Shown one piece after another: positions 9,203 through 21,289 of a stretch of DNA of 64,000 nucleotides. How positions within the stretch are numbered: position 1 is the first letter of the stretch; every line of letters starts with the position of its first letter. The stretch comes from Smallanthus sonchifolius (taxonomy: Eukaryota > Streptophyta > Magnoliopsida > Asterales > Asteraceae): assembly GCA_023525975.1 (NCBI GenBank), contig CM042040.1, positions 50,623,486 to 50,687,485 of the forward strand. Reading direction: 5' to 3'. The position numbers were made by a program, and so were the translations under genes. The notes beneath the pieces are model-generated. The model saw only the letters and a list, made by a program, of their open reading frames with translations, had not been told where the DNA came from and searched no databases.

Positions 9203-9412
9203 ATGACAACATCCATATCACCCTCTTCTGAAGAGGAACACGTCATTCTCACTATATCATCATTCCCGGTGGTGACACTCGAGGAGTCACCAGAACATCA
9301 TCCACTCCCGTCCGAGGGCAGCGAGACGGAGCCTTGGGAGGAGTCAGTTACATCACCATCTCCTGTTGGGTATGGTGGGCTTTCTCAGGTCCATGTTATG
9401 GACATCACTTAG
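9203..9412 (+). pseudogene. ORF1-like remnant of B
   Basis: An ATG at 9203, in the position where ORF1 starts in F (about 100 nt after the PBS), opens a 69-residue serine-, proline- and glutamate-rich frame (MTTSISPSSEEEHVILTISS at its start). No residue-level match to ORF1 of F can be claimed beyond composition and position. It may be the decayed start of the same extra ORF or chance. Confidence 0.35.
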
Positions 9413-10638
9413 CACTAATGCATACCTCTTTGGGAGTTGGGATCGTCGGAGGCGAGTCCCTACTGTACCCGCCAGCAACAATACGTCGAGTGAAGGCAAA
9501 CCGTTGCACGTATTATTGCAGAATCCATTGACACGTAGATGTCATCACTTTCCCGAGCCATGGGCTTGCGTCTTTGGTCGATATTCTGTTGAAGATAGAT
9601 TGACCATAAGTTGAGAACACATTGCTCTCTGCATAATCAAACCCTCTCCTGACTCAGATGGAAGGACAACTACTTTGCCTCTTCCAGTACCATGTAACCA
9701 TGAATTAGTTTCATTTCTCAAAATCGCATTTCATGTACATGTTTGTTTCTTGTTCTCGTCTACAATCCGTTGGATTGGACTCCTCTATTGTGTTTCAACT
9801 CGAGTAGATACTCGGAGCAACCCTCTCTCGACTACTCATCCCAATATGAATTCTAGTTGATCAACTTATAGTTGATAACTAAGCCTCCCGATGACTTATC
9901 ATATCTGACAACACCCTGTACTCGACAATAAAAATTTCAGGGGCATTTTGACACGGGATGGGGAGAAACTAGGGTGAACATTCAAAGCAAATTATCATTA
10001 CGGGTGCACACATAATAGTAATTTGAGGTGAATGTAAGTCCTGGTGAAACCTAGTGTGTGGATAAATGGTCCTAATCTATGATCTATCCATCGTGTTATT
10101 TTCACACATGTAAGAGTCTTAGTGACCTTACGACTCTCATTCAGACCTGATCAATGGAACCACCTAAAGTGAAACTCTAGTAGAACCTCAGGGTAAAACC
10201 CACCGACTCCAACTGTGTAAGTGGAATTTGAGAAATTCTTCCAAAACTAACACGTAATTCCTTACACTCCAACAATGGATTCCATTTGACTCTATTAATT
10301 TATCATGTGACTAATTCTTAGTCTAATTTGATTTATACCCCAGGACATCCAACTCTGTAAATGGACTTCTTTCTTCACAAGATGATCCAGTTATCCTAAT
10401 GACATTAGAAAACGGGGATTTAATCTAACCAACCATCAGTTGAATGCGATTACTTAAACGGATATCCTATCCCTTATACTACTGGAATCTATATTTCATG
10501 GAAATTTTCTTCCTTGCATGTGAACCTTTTCCCTTAGCCTTTACGTTGACCGATGCTTACCTTATAAGAGCATGTCTCACTAGAAGTCTCAGCATGACTT
10601 CACAAACTTCATGTTGGTGCGGTCGTACTCCAACTCTA
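9413..10638 (+). other. Uninterpretable interior of B
   Basis: 1.2 kb between the ORF1-like remnant and the protease. No zinc knuckle, capsid motif or long frame is recognisable on either strand. By position it should hold gag and the protease start. Either these have decayed past recognition or a deletion/insertion has replaced them. Confidence 0.5.
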
Positions 10639-13600
10639 TCAGACTTTAGGTATACCATAGAGATAGCATACGGTCAGATAATCAAAGCGACTCACGTTCT
10701 TATAGGATGTAAACTCGGATTAGCTAGTCATAAGCTTGACATTGACCACATGTCAGTCACACTTGGCAGTTTCGACATGATTGTCGGTATGGATTGGTTA
10801 TCTAAGAACTAGCCGAAATCATTTGTCATGACAAAATCGTTCGCATTCCTCTCCCGAGTGGAGAAACCCTTCTGTCCAAGACGAAGGGATTGGTGTTGTC
10901 GTAGGCATCATATCCTTCATGAAAGCACATAAGTGTTTACGTAAAGGGCATACTGCTATTCTGGCTCTTGTCACCGAGCAACCATCCGAAGAAAAGAAAA
11001 TTGATGAAATTCCGATCATTCGTAAATTTCCTGAAGTAATTCCTGAATACCTGCCTGGTCTTTCACCTCACCGTCAAATAGAAGTCCAAATCGACCTAGC
11101 ACCCGGAGCAGCGCCGATTGCTCGGGCACCGTACATACTTGTACCTAGTGAGTTACAACAGTTATCTACACAACTACCAGAGTTGTTAGATAAGAGATTT
11201 ATCAGACCTAGCACATCGCCATGGGGAGCTCCAGTCTTATTCGTCAGGAAGAAAGATGGAACTTTCCGTATGTGCATCGATTACCGTGAGCTGATCAAAG
11301 TAACTGTCAAGGATCGTTACCCTCTACCTCGTATTGGCTATCTATTTGACCAACTTCAAGGGTCAAGTTTCTATTCAAAGGTTGATCTTCGATCCGGTTA
11401 TCATCAACTGAGAGTCCGAGACGAAGACATCTCTAAACCTGCATTCAGAACTCGGTACGGCCATTACGAGTTTCTGGTCACGCCGTTCGGATTAACCAAC
11501 GCACCCGCGGTATTCATGGACCTCATGAACCGTGTGTGTAAACCTTACCTTGATTAATTCATCATCATTTTCATTGATGACATCCTCATCTATTCTAAGA
11601 ACAAGGAAGAACGTGAGGAGCATCTGCGTTTAATCCTTGAATTGCTAAAGTAAGAGCAATCGTATGCCAAATTTTCAATATGAGAATTTTATATTCGTGA
11701 AATTCAATTCCTAGGGCATGTAGTCAACGAGAAGGGAATACATGTAGATCCAACTAAAGTAGAAGCCATCAAGAATTGGGCGGCACCAACGACTCCGACA
11801 GAGGTGCGAAAATTTCTGGGATTGGCTGGCTACTACCGCCGATTCATCGAGGGATTCTCGAAGATCGCTCAACCCCTCACTTCCCTAACTCAAAAGGGTA
11901 AACCCTATAACTGGGGCGATACTCAGGAAACAGCATTCCAACTGATAGGGCAGAAACTCCGTAGTGCACCCATCCTATCTCTTCTCGAGGGAACGGATGA
12001 CTCTCGTAGTGTATTGCGATGCCTCCATTCAAGGTCTTGGTTGTGTGTTAATGCAACGCGAGAAGGTTATCGCATACGCTTCCCGCCAGCTAAGGGTTCA
12101 TGAGAAGAACTACACGACCCATGACTTGGAATTGGGAGCTGTAGTGTTTGCATTGAAAATCTGGAGACATTACTTGTACGGTACCAAGTGCACCATCTAC
12201 ACCGATCACAAGAGTCTTCAGCATATCTTCGAACAGAAAGAGCTGAACATGCGACAACGTCGTTGGGTTGAGCTTTTGAATGATTATGACTGTGTGATCC
12301 GATATCATCCGGGTAAGGCTAACATTGTAGCTGATGCCCTAAGTCGAACGGAAACCAAGCCCAAACGAGTTCGAGCATTACAGCTCACTATCCACCACGG
12401 ATTACCTGATCAGATCCGTAGTGCTCAACTCGAAGCCCTGAAAGAGGGAAAACCTACCATTGGAATCCACACATGGTATGAACAACCAACTCGAGGTTAA
12501 ATCAGACGGTATTCTCTACTTCGCAGAGCGAATGTGAGTCCAAGGTACGGGAACATAAGGGAACTTGTAATGGATGATATTCACAAATCGCACTATTCTA
12601 TTCATTCTGGTTCTGATAAGATGTATCATGACCTAAAGGTTCTTTATTGGTGACCGAACATGAAAGCTGATATAGCCATCTATGTTAGCAAGTGTCTGAC
12701 TTACTCAAAAAGTCAAAATCAAGTACCAAAGACCTTCTGGTTTGCTCCAATAACCGGGAATTCCGATGTGGAAATGGGAGTAGATTTCCATGGATTTTAT
12801 TACCAAACTACCCTAAAATTCTAGCGGATGCGACACCATTCGGGTGATCGTTAATCGCTTGACCAAATCCGCTCACTTCTTAGCAATCAAGGAAACCGAC
12901 AAAATGGACAAGCTTACTCGTATTTATTTTAAAGAAGTAGTATCTCGGCACAGGGTGCCAATCTCTATCATTTCGGATCACGATGCACAATTCACCTCTC
13001 GTTTCTGGCAATCAGTACATAAAGCTTTAGGCACGCGTCTAAATATGAGCACAGCATACCATCCTCAAACTGATGGCCAAACAAAACATACTATTCAAAC
13101 TCTGGAAGACATGCTACGAGCTTGTGTGATTGATTTCGGTAACACCTGGTAGTCTCACCTACCGTTGGTGGAGTTCTCCTACAACAACAGTTATCACACT
13201 AGCATCAAGGCAGCTCCATTTGAAGCACGATATGGACAGAAATGTCGTTCTTCTATTTGTTGGGCTGAAGTTGGGGATAGTCAACTTACCGGTCCTGAAC
13301 TTGTACTTGAAACTTCTGAGAAAATCGTTCAAGTTAGAAACCGTATGGCAGCAGTTCATGATCGTCAAAAGAGCTATGTCGATAAGCGTCGTAAACCGTT
13401 AGAATTTCAAGTAGGGGATATGGTCTTATTAAAAGTCTCACCTTGGAAGGGTGTCATTCATTTTGGGAAACGAGGCAAATTGAATCCTCGTTATGTTGGA
13501 CCATTCAAAATAGTGAAGAGAATTGGCCTAGTAGCGTATCAATTGGACCTACCTGAAAGATTTAGTGGTGTACACGATGTCTTCCTTGTCTCGAACTTGA

Positions 13601-13884
13601 AGAAATGTCTAGCAGACGAGACACTCGCGGTTCCTCTTGAGGAACTACACATCGACGAACAATTGCGTTTCGTTGAAGAACCGGTAGGAATCATGGATAG
13701 TGAAGTCAAAACACTCAAACGCAGCAAAATCCCGATTGTCAGAGTTCCTTGGAACTCGAAACGCGTACCAGAATTCACTTGGGAGCGCGAGGACCAGATG
13801 ATGCGCAAGTACTCTGTTCAAGCAATCCATGCCAAACTCTTAAGGTACTATTCTAATTTTCGGGACGAAAATTTTTTCAACTAG
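10639..13884 (+). pseudogene. Pol of element B (protease to chromodomain)
   Basis: Protease C-terminal half at 10639-10812 (FDMIVGMDWLSKN, then TAG); the catalytic DTG part is missing. RT N-terminus at 10930-11557 (KKDGTFRMCIDYREL, FYSKVDLRSGYHQLRV, TPFGLTNAPAVFMDL), stopped by TAA at 11555. The FIDDILIYSK catalytic motif follows at about 11570-11600, then more stops (11651, 11681). RNase H at 11964-12360 (VVYCDASIQGLG, DHKSLQHIF, ADALSR). Integrase zinc region about 12560-12710 with a stop inside, core 12844-13152 and 13165-13530, chromodomain-like end (RFVEEPVGIMD ... EFTWEREDQM) about 13665-13800. The expected catalytic Glu of the DDE triad is Lys (DGQTKHT, about 13078). Several frames are required, so the protein is dead. 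Confidence 0.88.
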
Positions 13885-13970
13885 AGGATGATGTGACACC
13901 TCAGGATTTTGTTTTATTATTATTTTAAATTTCGGGACGAAAATTCTTTCAACTAGGGAATGATGTGACA
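13858..13970 (+). promoter_or_regulatory. Duplicated polypurine tract/LTR edge of B
   Basis: TTTCGGGACGAAAATT...TCAACTAG...GATGATGTGACA occurs at about 13858-13900 and again at about 13930-13970, the second ending in the true 3' LTR start at 13964. The purine-rich AACTAGGGAATGATG is the likely plus-strand primer. The upstream copy also carries the first bases of the LTR (TGTGACA). The same duplication is present in F, C and D. Confidence 0.75.
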
Positions 13971-15458
13971 ATCCGGACTTTCCCAGTCTAACTCCGTTAC
14001 TTAAATCCGGTTAAAGTTAAGTTATTTAACTTATCTTAAACCCTAGGGACTATTTCTGCCAATTTCCAAACTCAAACTACAAGGACTGGTTGTGTAATTA
14101 GTCAAAACCCATTATGTTGATCTCTGAAAGTCAAAATTGAATGAATCTAGTTCTTGTTGACATTTGAAAGTCAAACAGACTTGTTCTTAACCCAAATTCA
14201 AACCTTAAGGACTAAATCCATCAATTCCTAAACTTATATGCATGAAATCAGAGGGACTAGATCTGTAATTAACCTATTTTTGATTTCATTGACTTTAGAA
14301 AGTCAATCCGTTTATTCTTGATTCCAATTCACATATTCTAACTGATTTTCGTTTGAAATGGTAACGGTTATACACGTTCATGATATTAACGACTATCATC
14401 ACAGCTTTAATCATCGATTTTATGTGTAATTAAACCCAATTATTGGTGATTATTTTGTAACCGTCGACTTCATGGTCTATTACCAACAAAATCCGACCAA
14501 TTCGTTTGTAACTCTCTCAATGGAACACATGCTCATGCTAGACGAGTCGTTCCGAAGCTCTTGCACACTTCTGCTTCGCCGGAAAAGCGGTCAAGCCCGC
14601 CGGAGATCAAACCACCCGAGGTTGGAACTTGCTCTAGGCGTACACCATCGATTCGCGCACCATTCTGGTAATTGATTATACCTTTAGTTTTGTTTTAACA
14701 CCGGGAACAGAAGCCCTAACATAATCAAGGATTAAATTATCTAATTCAACATGTACTAATTCTAGGGTACATCGCAAACCGGTTTGTCCGAACCCCAATC
14801 TAATCTCGTTTTCAGTGCAATTAAAACATATGTTTAGGATCGCAATCTGTTACTCATTGAAAGCCCTATGACAATTTGATCTCATATCATCGATTTGAAC
14901 ATAATCTGGTGTCTAGGGTTTTTTATTAATCAAATTGGGGGTTTTGATCCTAAACACAGTCTAAATGAAATTAATCTATACCAGCAGATCCGAAAACTCG
15001 CGTATAGTAAAAGCCCTATGGTCTTGATCCATAATCTCATAGGATTCAATCGATTTGATTTCAAGTTCAACTTAGGGTTTTCGGGTATATGAATCAGAAA
15101 TTAAACAAACCTAAACCCGTTGATTTTGCAATTAAAACTCACCACAAACTCGTAATAGGTCGACTACAAAACCCGCGTGTCTTTTGGTTTAAATGAAATC
15201 AAATTCATTGGATTTGGGATCGATTTTGGGTTCGGTTCATACAAGGGGAAAGGGCTCAGGGTGTTAGATTGTTAAAACCGTTTCTAGTACAATTATGTCA
15301 CAAATCATTAATGGGCAGAGATGGTTAAAGCACGGTACTCACACGCAGGAGACCCGGGTTCGAATCCGGTCTCCTGCAATATTATTTTTGGGGGTTGTTT
15401 CATTGATTTTCACATAAGAAATAAATTCCCATATTGTTTTAATAATATATAAACATGT
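13964..15458 (+). mobile_element. Truncated 3' LTR of B
   Basis: Matches 5955-7460 of the 5' LTR with scattered substitutions and small indels, then breaks at 15458 after ATAAACATGT. The rest of the LTR, including the leader signals, is absent. Foreign sequence carrying a retrotransposon accessory ORF follows, and no resumption of the LTR is seen later. Confidence 0.85.
15313..15389 (+). other. tRNA-like module in 3' LTR of B
   Basis: Second copy of the module at 7308-7384: GATGGTTAAAGC, then a GCAGGAGACC.../...GGTCTCCTGC hairpin at 15345-15377 with T-loop GGTTCGAATCC, and five T at 15385-15389. Here the B box is canonical (GGTTCGAATCC), whereas the 5' copy reads GGTTCGAATCG. Confidence 0.65.
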
Positions 15459-17592
15459 AGCACCGAAAGGGATCGGATTCTGAGATTGATCATGTTTAAC
15501 TTGGATGTTATATTACGTGTTATTCTTTCAACAATAGATGGTTGTTCTGTAACTTTCCACCATGCACTCTTGTCTATGCCAGTGGTCTTTGGAATTTCAG
15601 ATGACTTTTCAACATCTTCAGGAACTTGAAAAGATTCTTTATCATCCACCAAACTATCCATTTTACCAACCACTGATCCATCATTCTCCACATAAATCTG
15701 CTTATGCTCATACTCATACTTCTTATATTCTTTGTTGGATTCACTTTCATTCTCAGACTCTTCAGCATTCAGACCACTTCCACCAACACCACCTGATCCA
15801 TCACTACTATCATCTTCATCTGATGGTTTGTCTTCATCCTTTTTCTCTCCGGTTATCACAACCTCATCATCCTCTTCCTCTTTCTCTGTTTCTTCTCCTT
15901 TCTCTTTCTCATTTTCACCAGTTACTTCCATTCCTTCACCTTCATTGTTCAATAACATATCCACATCAAACATCTCTTGTGATCCATATATTGTAGCTTC
16001 AATTATTGGGGAGGGAATAGGTTCAGTGGTATCTTGACTTTCTTGATTCTCTATGTTTGCTTCAGCATTAACATTTTGATTGTTGATTTGAGCACCAACA
16101 TGAGCAATCAATTCTTGTACTGTTCTCTGAAGTTGATCAATTTGTTTTTGTTGTTGATTTATAACCCCCTGTTGATGACTGCTTTCAGCTCTTAGCTCTC
16201 TAATTTCTCTAGAATTAGCAGCTTCCCTGCTTTGAAGATTTGCTATCTGACTCTTCAACTGACTAACCACATCAGCAGTCTCTCTTGTAGCATAATTCAA
16301 GAATTCTTCATCTACAAGACTATAATCCTTTGTCGGCTTAAACTTTTGCTTCTCTGGAATCACCTTAGCTTTGCCCTTGCCCTTGTCTGTTGTAACTTTC
16401 TTAGCAATTGTTTTCTGCTTCTTCGTCTCTAGATCGGTAAACACAATACCTTTAAACGGAGGAGTTCTAGAAGGCACGGTTTTTGTCACTTCAGGCTCCT
16501 TTATTTTGTTTATTGGTGTTGTTGCAGTTGCTGGAACTTTGGGTATCTAAAGAATCTCAGTATTAACACTCAGAACATCAACTTACTCAACAACAAATTC
16601 TTCAGTGTGATTTAAAATTGGTTAGGTAACTTCAACTGTTGCTTCAGGAATCGGATTTTCTTCAACATTTGTACCAGCTTGTTAATTTATCTCCTGGTTT
16701 TGAATGACCAGTTCAGCATTACCATCACCACCATCATTGCTTCATCATCATCATCATCACCATCATCACCATCATCATCACTATTACCACCATCTTCAAT
16801 GTCACTATTCATCAGATCATCTACCTCATCATCAATGTTGAATTCTGGATCAGGATGTTCAGCCAGCATGTTTGGAAACAATGGTGTCACAGTACCGTTG
16901 AATTTACTTGTTTTCCTTACATTATTCATGCTGCTGAAAATAACTTCTTGCATAGGCTCTAGAGGAAGTTCAATTCCATCATTTGGTAGATCCGGAAGTA
17001 AAGTGTTGATAAACATTTGAATGAACCTCGGGTACATAAGAAACTTTTAATTTTGCCTTGGCCCCACAAAGTTACTTATCAAAGCTTCAAAAATCATCCT
17101 TGAGAAGTTAAACCTCCTGTGAGTTGCAAGACACACCAAACCTCTACTAAACACCACACCAATCTGATCAAAAGTTGTTGTTCTTGGACTCATGCAGTGG
17201 ATCAAGACATGTACCAGATATCTCCACTGTTTCCCAAACATCGTCTTAGTCACTTGTCTTCTTAGAAAGTTTCCTTCATAGCCCATGGTCATGATAATTC
17301 CAAACCCTGCTGTGTGACTTATTTTGTAAAGGAATTCTGGCGAGTCTCTGAAATTTAGAACTTCCCTGATTACTTGTTCAGTGATCTTTATGGTCTTTCT
17401 ACCCACTGTGCTTTCAATCCATATATCCTTATTCACGTGTCTATACTCCATATTATCCCAAAACTCACGAACTTGATTTTCAAAGCCTCTAACTTGAGTA
17501 GAGATTGTAGTATGTATCCTTAAATTGATTAAGAACCTGACTTTCTCTTCATAGCCTTGAGACTTCTTTGTAGTTGCAGTAAACATGCACAT
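15459..17592 (-). pseudogene. Retrotransposon accessory ORF, broken
   Basis: Reading leftwards from an ATG at 17592: a globular part with FWDNMEYRHVNKDIWIES, then MGYEGNF, QWRYLVHVLIHCMS and NFSRMIFEALISNF, a TAA at 17047, then MYPRFIQMFINTLLPDLP. An acidic, Asp-rich run (about 16700-16850) passes into a Gln-rich coiled coil (QLKSQIANLQSREAA near 16230) and a Glu/Asp/Lys-rich tail. The frame also breaks near 16690-16490. From memory, plant transposon-associated proteins with MYPRF and HC(L/M)S blocks occur in retrotransposons of eudicots, notably Asteraceae. Their function is unknown to me. There is no polymerase alongside, and the left edge is the break with B. Confidence 0.6.
16738..16800. 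repeat. CAT/CAC trinucleotide repeat
   Basis: About 60 bp of CATCATCAC-type triplets, encoding an Asp-rich run on the minus strand inside the broken accessory ORF. Slippage here is a likely cause of the nearby frame loss. Confidence 0.9.
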
Positions 17593-17682
17593 ATGTTGTG
17601 CCTTGGCTCAAACTTGAGTTGTTCATAGTTAAAACAAATGATAAAGTGGAGTTTGACAATTCTAAAAATTTCATAACTCCGG

Positions 17683-18430
17683 AGAATTCGATCGAAAAAC
17701 CCTCAACCGAAGCAACATTTTGATCGAAAACTCTTTATACACAAATTTGATAAAAAAAACTCAGGAATTTTAAAAACCTCCAACTCTGAACTTTTCGATC
17801 GAAAAACCCTTCTGAACAAACACTAACATTTCGATCGAAAACTCTGATCAACTCAAAATCTTCCAACTTTGATCATTTCGACCGAAAATCCTTGAACACT
17901 CAACTTTTTGATCGAAAACTTTGATTTTTCAAAATTTTACAAACTTGACTTTTCGATCGAAAAACTGATCAAAACACTTTTCGATCGAAAAATCTTTTCG
18001 GACGGATCAGCAGTGACCCTTCATTTCCATCCGAAAGAGATTTCGGTCCATTCAAGAGACTTTTCAAGCTGTTCATAAATTCAAACATTCAAAGTTAAAC
18101 TAAGGCATTGGATCTAACCTACACACCTGTACGAGTTTCGAAATCCATACAGTAGTGATCGGAAAGATGTGAGAAACGTGACGACGTCACAAACGAGAGA
18201 TTTTCGCATGAAAACTTGTAACTTGATGAAATCGAACGAGAGAAACCGACGGCTAAACACAGGGGCGAAAAATGTTTTCGATCAAAATTTTGAATATTTA
18301 TAAATTTTAAGATTTCGATCGAAAAACATTTCGGCTTGGACCTTTCGACCGAAAAAAAATTTCAGACAACAAGATTTCGGTTAACAAATTTCGACCAAAA
18401 ACTTTATACTTGACAAAATTTCAACTTTTT
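17683..18430. repeat. TTCGATCGAA palindrome cluster 2
   Basis: At least seven TTCGATCGAA or TTGATCGAA copies (about 17690, 17717, 17803, 17828, 17909, 17948, 17975, 18316), plus TTCGACCGAA and TTCGGACGGA variants, lie upstream of the minus-strand accessory ORF. They match the motif family in the copia leader and LTR at 4.8-5.6 kb, which suggests the accessory ORF belongs to a related copia element. Confidence 0.8.
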
Positions 18431-18439
18431 TATTTTTCT

Positions 18440-20100
18440 TTTCTTGTCCAAATTTGATATCATTAAGACCTGTTCCAAACTTTTTCTTATTTTATATTTT
18501 TTATATAAACGAACACACCTAAAACTCAATATATAATGATCTTTTTATGCACAATCTTTCTCAAAACTTGATACCAAAAGTACTTCATATTATTCAAAGA
18601 ATGCGCAATACACCTGTATAATAATCAATTAACAAGATATTATCAGAAATACATAGTTATAAGCACATTCATTTCTTTACCTTGTGATTCTTTCCTTTTG
18701 CCTTTATCTCAACTATTTCATTTATTTTTCAATCTTTATTTTATTTTGGTGAACTGAAATGACATAGGATTATAAATACACATTGTCTTAATCACACTGC
18801 ATATCAAATCAGGATCTATACAGTTCAACATTGATTGCTAGTATATTTTTCAGCATAAACTCATACATCATGTTTCGACAAATACTGGGTGACATTTAAG
18901 GTAATATTAATCAATAAAGTGTGTACCCAACCATCGAGATGGAGTGAACTAAGACTTAACACAAAATTTCACCAAATCATGGTCCAATTACAAGCATGAG
19001 GGTAGCGTTCTTGGCACAGAAAAATAATCCAAGTGGATTTGATATGAATCTTTTTGATTCTGAATCTTGTGATTCTTTTTGTCTTCGTTTCTGAGATAGT
19101 AATCACGGAATCATGTTGATTCGTATGAGATGGAATATGTCAAGAATCATGATTAATTTAGGTGAACGAATATAGATGTGATATATTTTGATGACTGTTT
19201 GAATCAGATTTGATTCAGGTATGCGGATATCCATAGGATATTGGATATGTCAATTGAAATCACGAATCATTCAAAGGGCTAAACAAACTGAGAAACTTGT
19301 TTCCATCCGAGATTTTCACCAGAACCATCATCTGTATAAAGGTGTTTAACTCTAAATCGTATATTTGACGGGTATAGTCAATAGAGCAAACAAATTGTGC
19401 TAAGAACTCATCAAGATCCTGGTCTCATGGTATGACTGGATTCACTTTGCATTCGAATGATGAAAGTACCAATATTCGATGTGGGTAGCACAAAGATTGC
19501 AATTTAGTTAATCACACAAATACCGCCTAATTTATACATGCAGAGCCTACCGACATATCAAAAATTGTAACATATGTCACCATTATATCCAATTCATGCG
19601 TAAGCTCATCACACAAATATACTATCATTTCTTATTAGCATGTCAATCAGTCACACATAATTTTTTATTTTCAGCACAATATCAGCCTTATACTTTTCAG
19701 ACTTTTCTTATCTTTATAACATATCACATATTCCAACTTTATTCACATACTGACATAACACAATCACATTTTTTAGGAGAAATAGATCACAGTCACATTT
19801 TTAAGGAGAAATAGATCAATAATCAAATTTTCAGATATTAACTCAATATTCATTAGATATTCATCTTTTATTTTCTTTTATTCTCCCCCTAAAATTATGA
19901 TGTAATTTATTTATACTAAACAAACACTTTAATACTCGCACATATATACAAACACAAGCACTTAAAACATAACACAATTTTAACACTAAAAGAAACTCTT
20001 TTTGAGGAACATTTGATGGTCTTTCAATCAAAACACAGACTTTATTATTTATATTTTTGTGAAACAATTTTCTATATTTTTTATTTTTTTTAATTATTAT
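18440..20100. other. Unassigned AT-rich DNA
   Basis: 1.66 kb with no credible gene on either strand. The minus strand holds TTTTAGGGGGAGAA at 19883-19896, which looks like a copia-type polypurine tract but is not followed by a recognisable LTR start. A short direct repeat (AGGAGAAATAGATCA) occurs near 19778 and 19805. It may be the remainder of the element that contributed the accessory ORF. Confidence 0.4.
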
Positions 20101-20353
20101 TGTGACAAACCGGAATTTTTTTTATTTTATTTTAATTTTCGGGATGAAAATTCTTTCAAATAGGGATGATCTGACAATCCGGATTTTTAGGATTTATTTC
20201 GTTAGTAAAGTTAGTTAAACCCTAACCTAGTTAACCCTATCTTAAACTTTAGGGACTAGTTTTATCATTTTCAAACCCTAACTACAAGGACTAATGGGGT
20301 AATTAGCCTAAACCAAATTATAATTGACTTTGTAAAGTCAAAGTCAATATTAA
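20101..20353 (+). mobile_element. Fragment G: start of a B-like LTR
   Basis: Begins exactly at TGTGACA (20101), passes through one TTTCGGGATGAAAATTCTTTC-type PPT block, then CTGACAATCCGG and U3-like sequence with TTGACTTTGTAAAGTCAA (20324-20341). It is cut at 20353 by element A2. Its left edge corresponds to the upstream copy of the duplicated PPT/LTR edge seen in B, C, D and F. Confidence 0.6.
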
Positions 20354-20844
20354 TGTAAGGCCCCAAACCCGGGAGGCCTCACTTGTTGGATTTACTCATT
20401 CACAAACAGTTCTTAACTTGAATATCAAAATAACGCAGCAGAAAATTTCATTAAAACATATTCATAACATTGTTCAACATGCGGAAGCGTAACATAGTCT
20501 AATACATAAACATAACATAAACTAATCATAACAGGATGCCAGTCTTCATATCATTCGGGTAACTCTTCTCGCTTCCCAAGCATCACCGTCCATCATCATA
20601 ACCTGCCCTTAACCTGAATGTGCATACTAAAAAGTCAGCTACGCTGGTGAGTTCTAGCTTTACATAAAACCTTAACATAAACATTTTGCCAAAAACAAAA
20701 CATACATTTGTTTAATGAAAGCGTACGTAAAACATGCAATAACTTAACATCATCAATACATCATCATAACATAAGTCAACATGAACCGAATCTGCGCCTT
20801 CTCGTAACCGTCAATTCCATACATCGCATACCAGCGGATGAACT

Positions 20845-20996
20845 TAAGGCTCGTTACCTCTAAGTCATCCGTCACCAGGTCTCCTAAGGCTCGTTACCTC
20901 TAGGTGGACCAAACATATGTCTCCTAAGGCTCGTTACCTCTAGGTGGACCAAACATATGTCTCCTAAGGCTCGTTACCTCTAGGAAGACAAAACAT
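20845..20996. repeat. 40-bp tandem repeat in A2 LTR
   Basis: CTCCTAAGGCTCGTTACCTC starts at 20881, 20921 and 20961, exactly 40 bp apart, with the first two units identical. A partial unit (TTAAGGCTCGTTACCTCTA) precedes at about 20844. Near-identity points to recent slippage or unequal exchange. Confidence 0.9.
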
Positions 20997-21289
20997 AACA
21001 TAGGCATTATTTCCCCGCAAGGAATAGTGCCTTCCATTAGGATCCCGATAATCCCATGGGTGACCGTTGTCACCCAATCATCAACCAGTTATACAACCGT
21101 TAGCCAGCCACAAAGGCCCCCGTAAGGGTGATGCAAATACATACATACCTTAGCTCCCTTAGGAACTCGTGGCAGATTCGTTCATTCGTGACTTTTATAA
21201 AACCTTTACCTCATTTTAGTTAAAGCATTTGTACGTTTTATTAAACAAAACATCATCTCTTTCGTAAACCTTTCTTAAACTTCATTTGG

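Larger units (their letters stand above)
5955..15458 (+). mobile_element. Element B: decayed Tekay-type gypsy element
   Basis: The 5' LTR (5955-9064) and partial 3' LTR (13964-15458) are clearly homologous copies starting TGTGACAATCCGG. Between them are a PBS, a remnant of ORF1, an undecipherable stretch and a broken pol. No gag zinc knuckle can be found, so gag is deleted or fully decayed. The 3' LTR stops at 15458, after about 1.5 kb, at foreign sequence. Many substitutions between the LTRs and several stops make B older than F, C, D and E. It shares signals with C, D and F: ORF1 position, duplicated PPT, W-box palindromes and tRNA-like module. Confidence 0.88.

Noticed and set aside
9413..10638. 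Gag of element B
   Set aside because: Expected here by position, but no zinc knuckle, capsid motif or frame could be identified, so not annotated as gag.
15562..16037. Ser/His-rich plus-strand frames
   Set aside because: Antisense shadows of the Glu/Asp-rich minus-strand accessory ORF.
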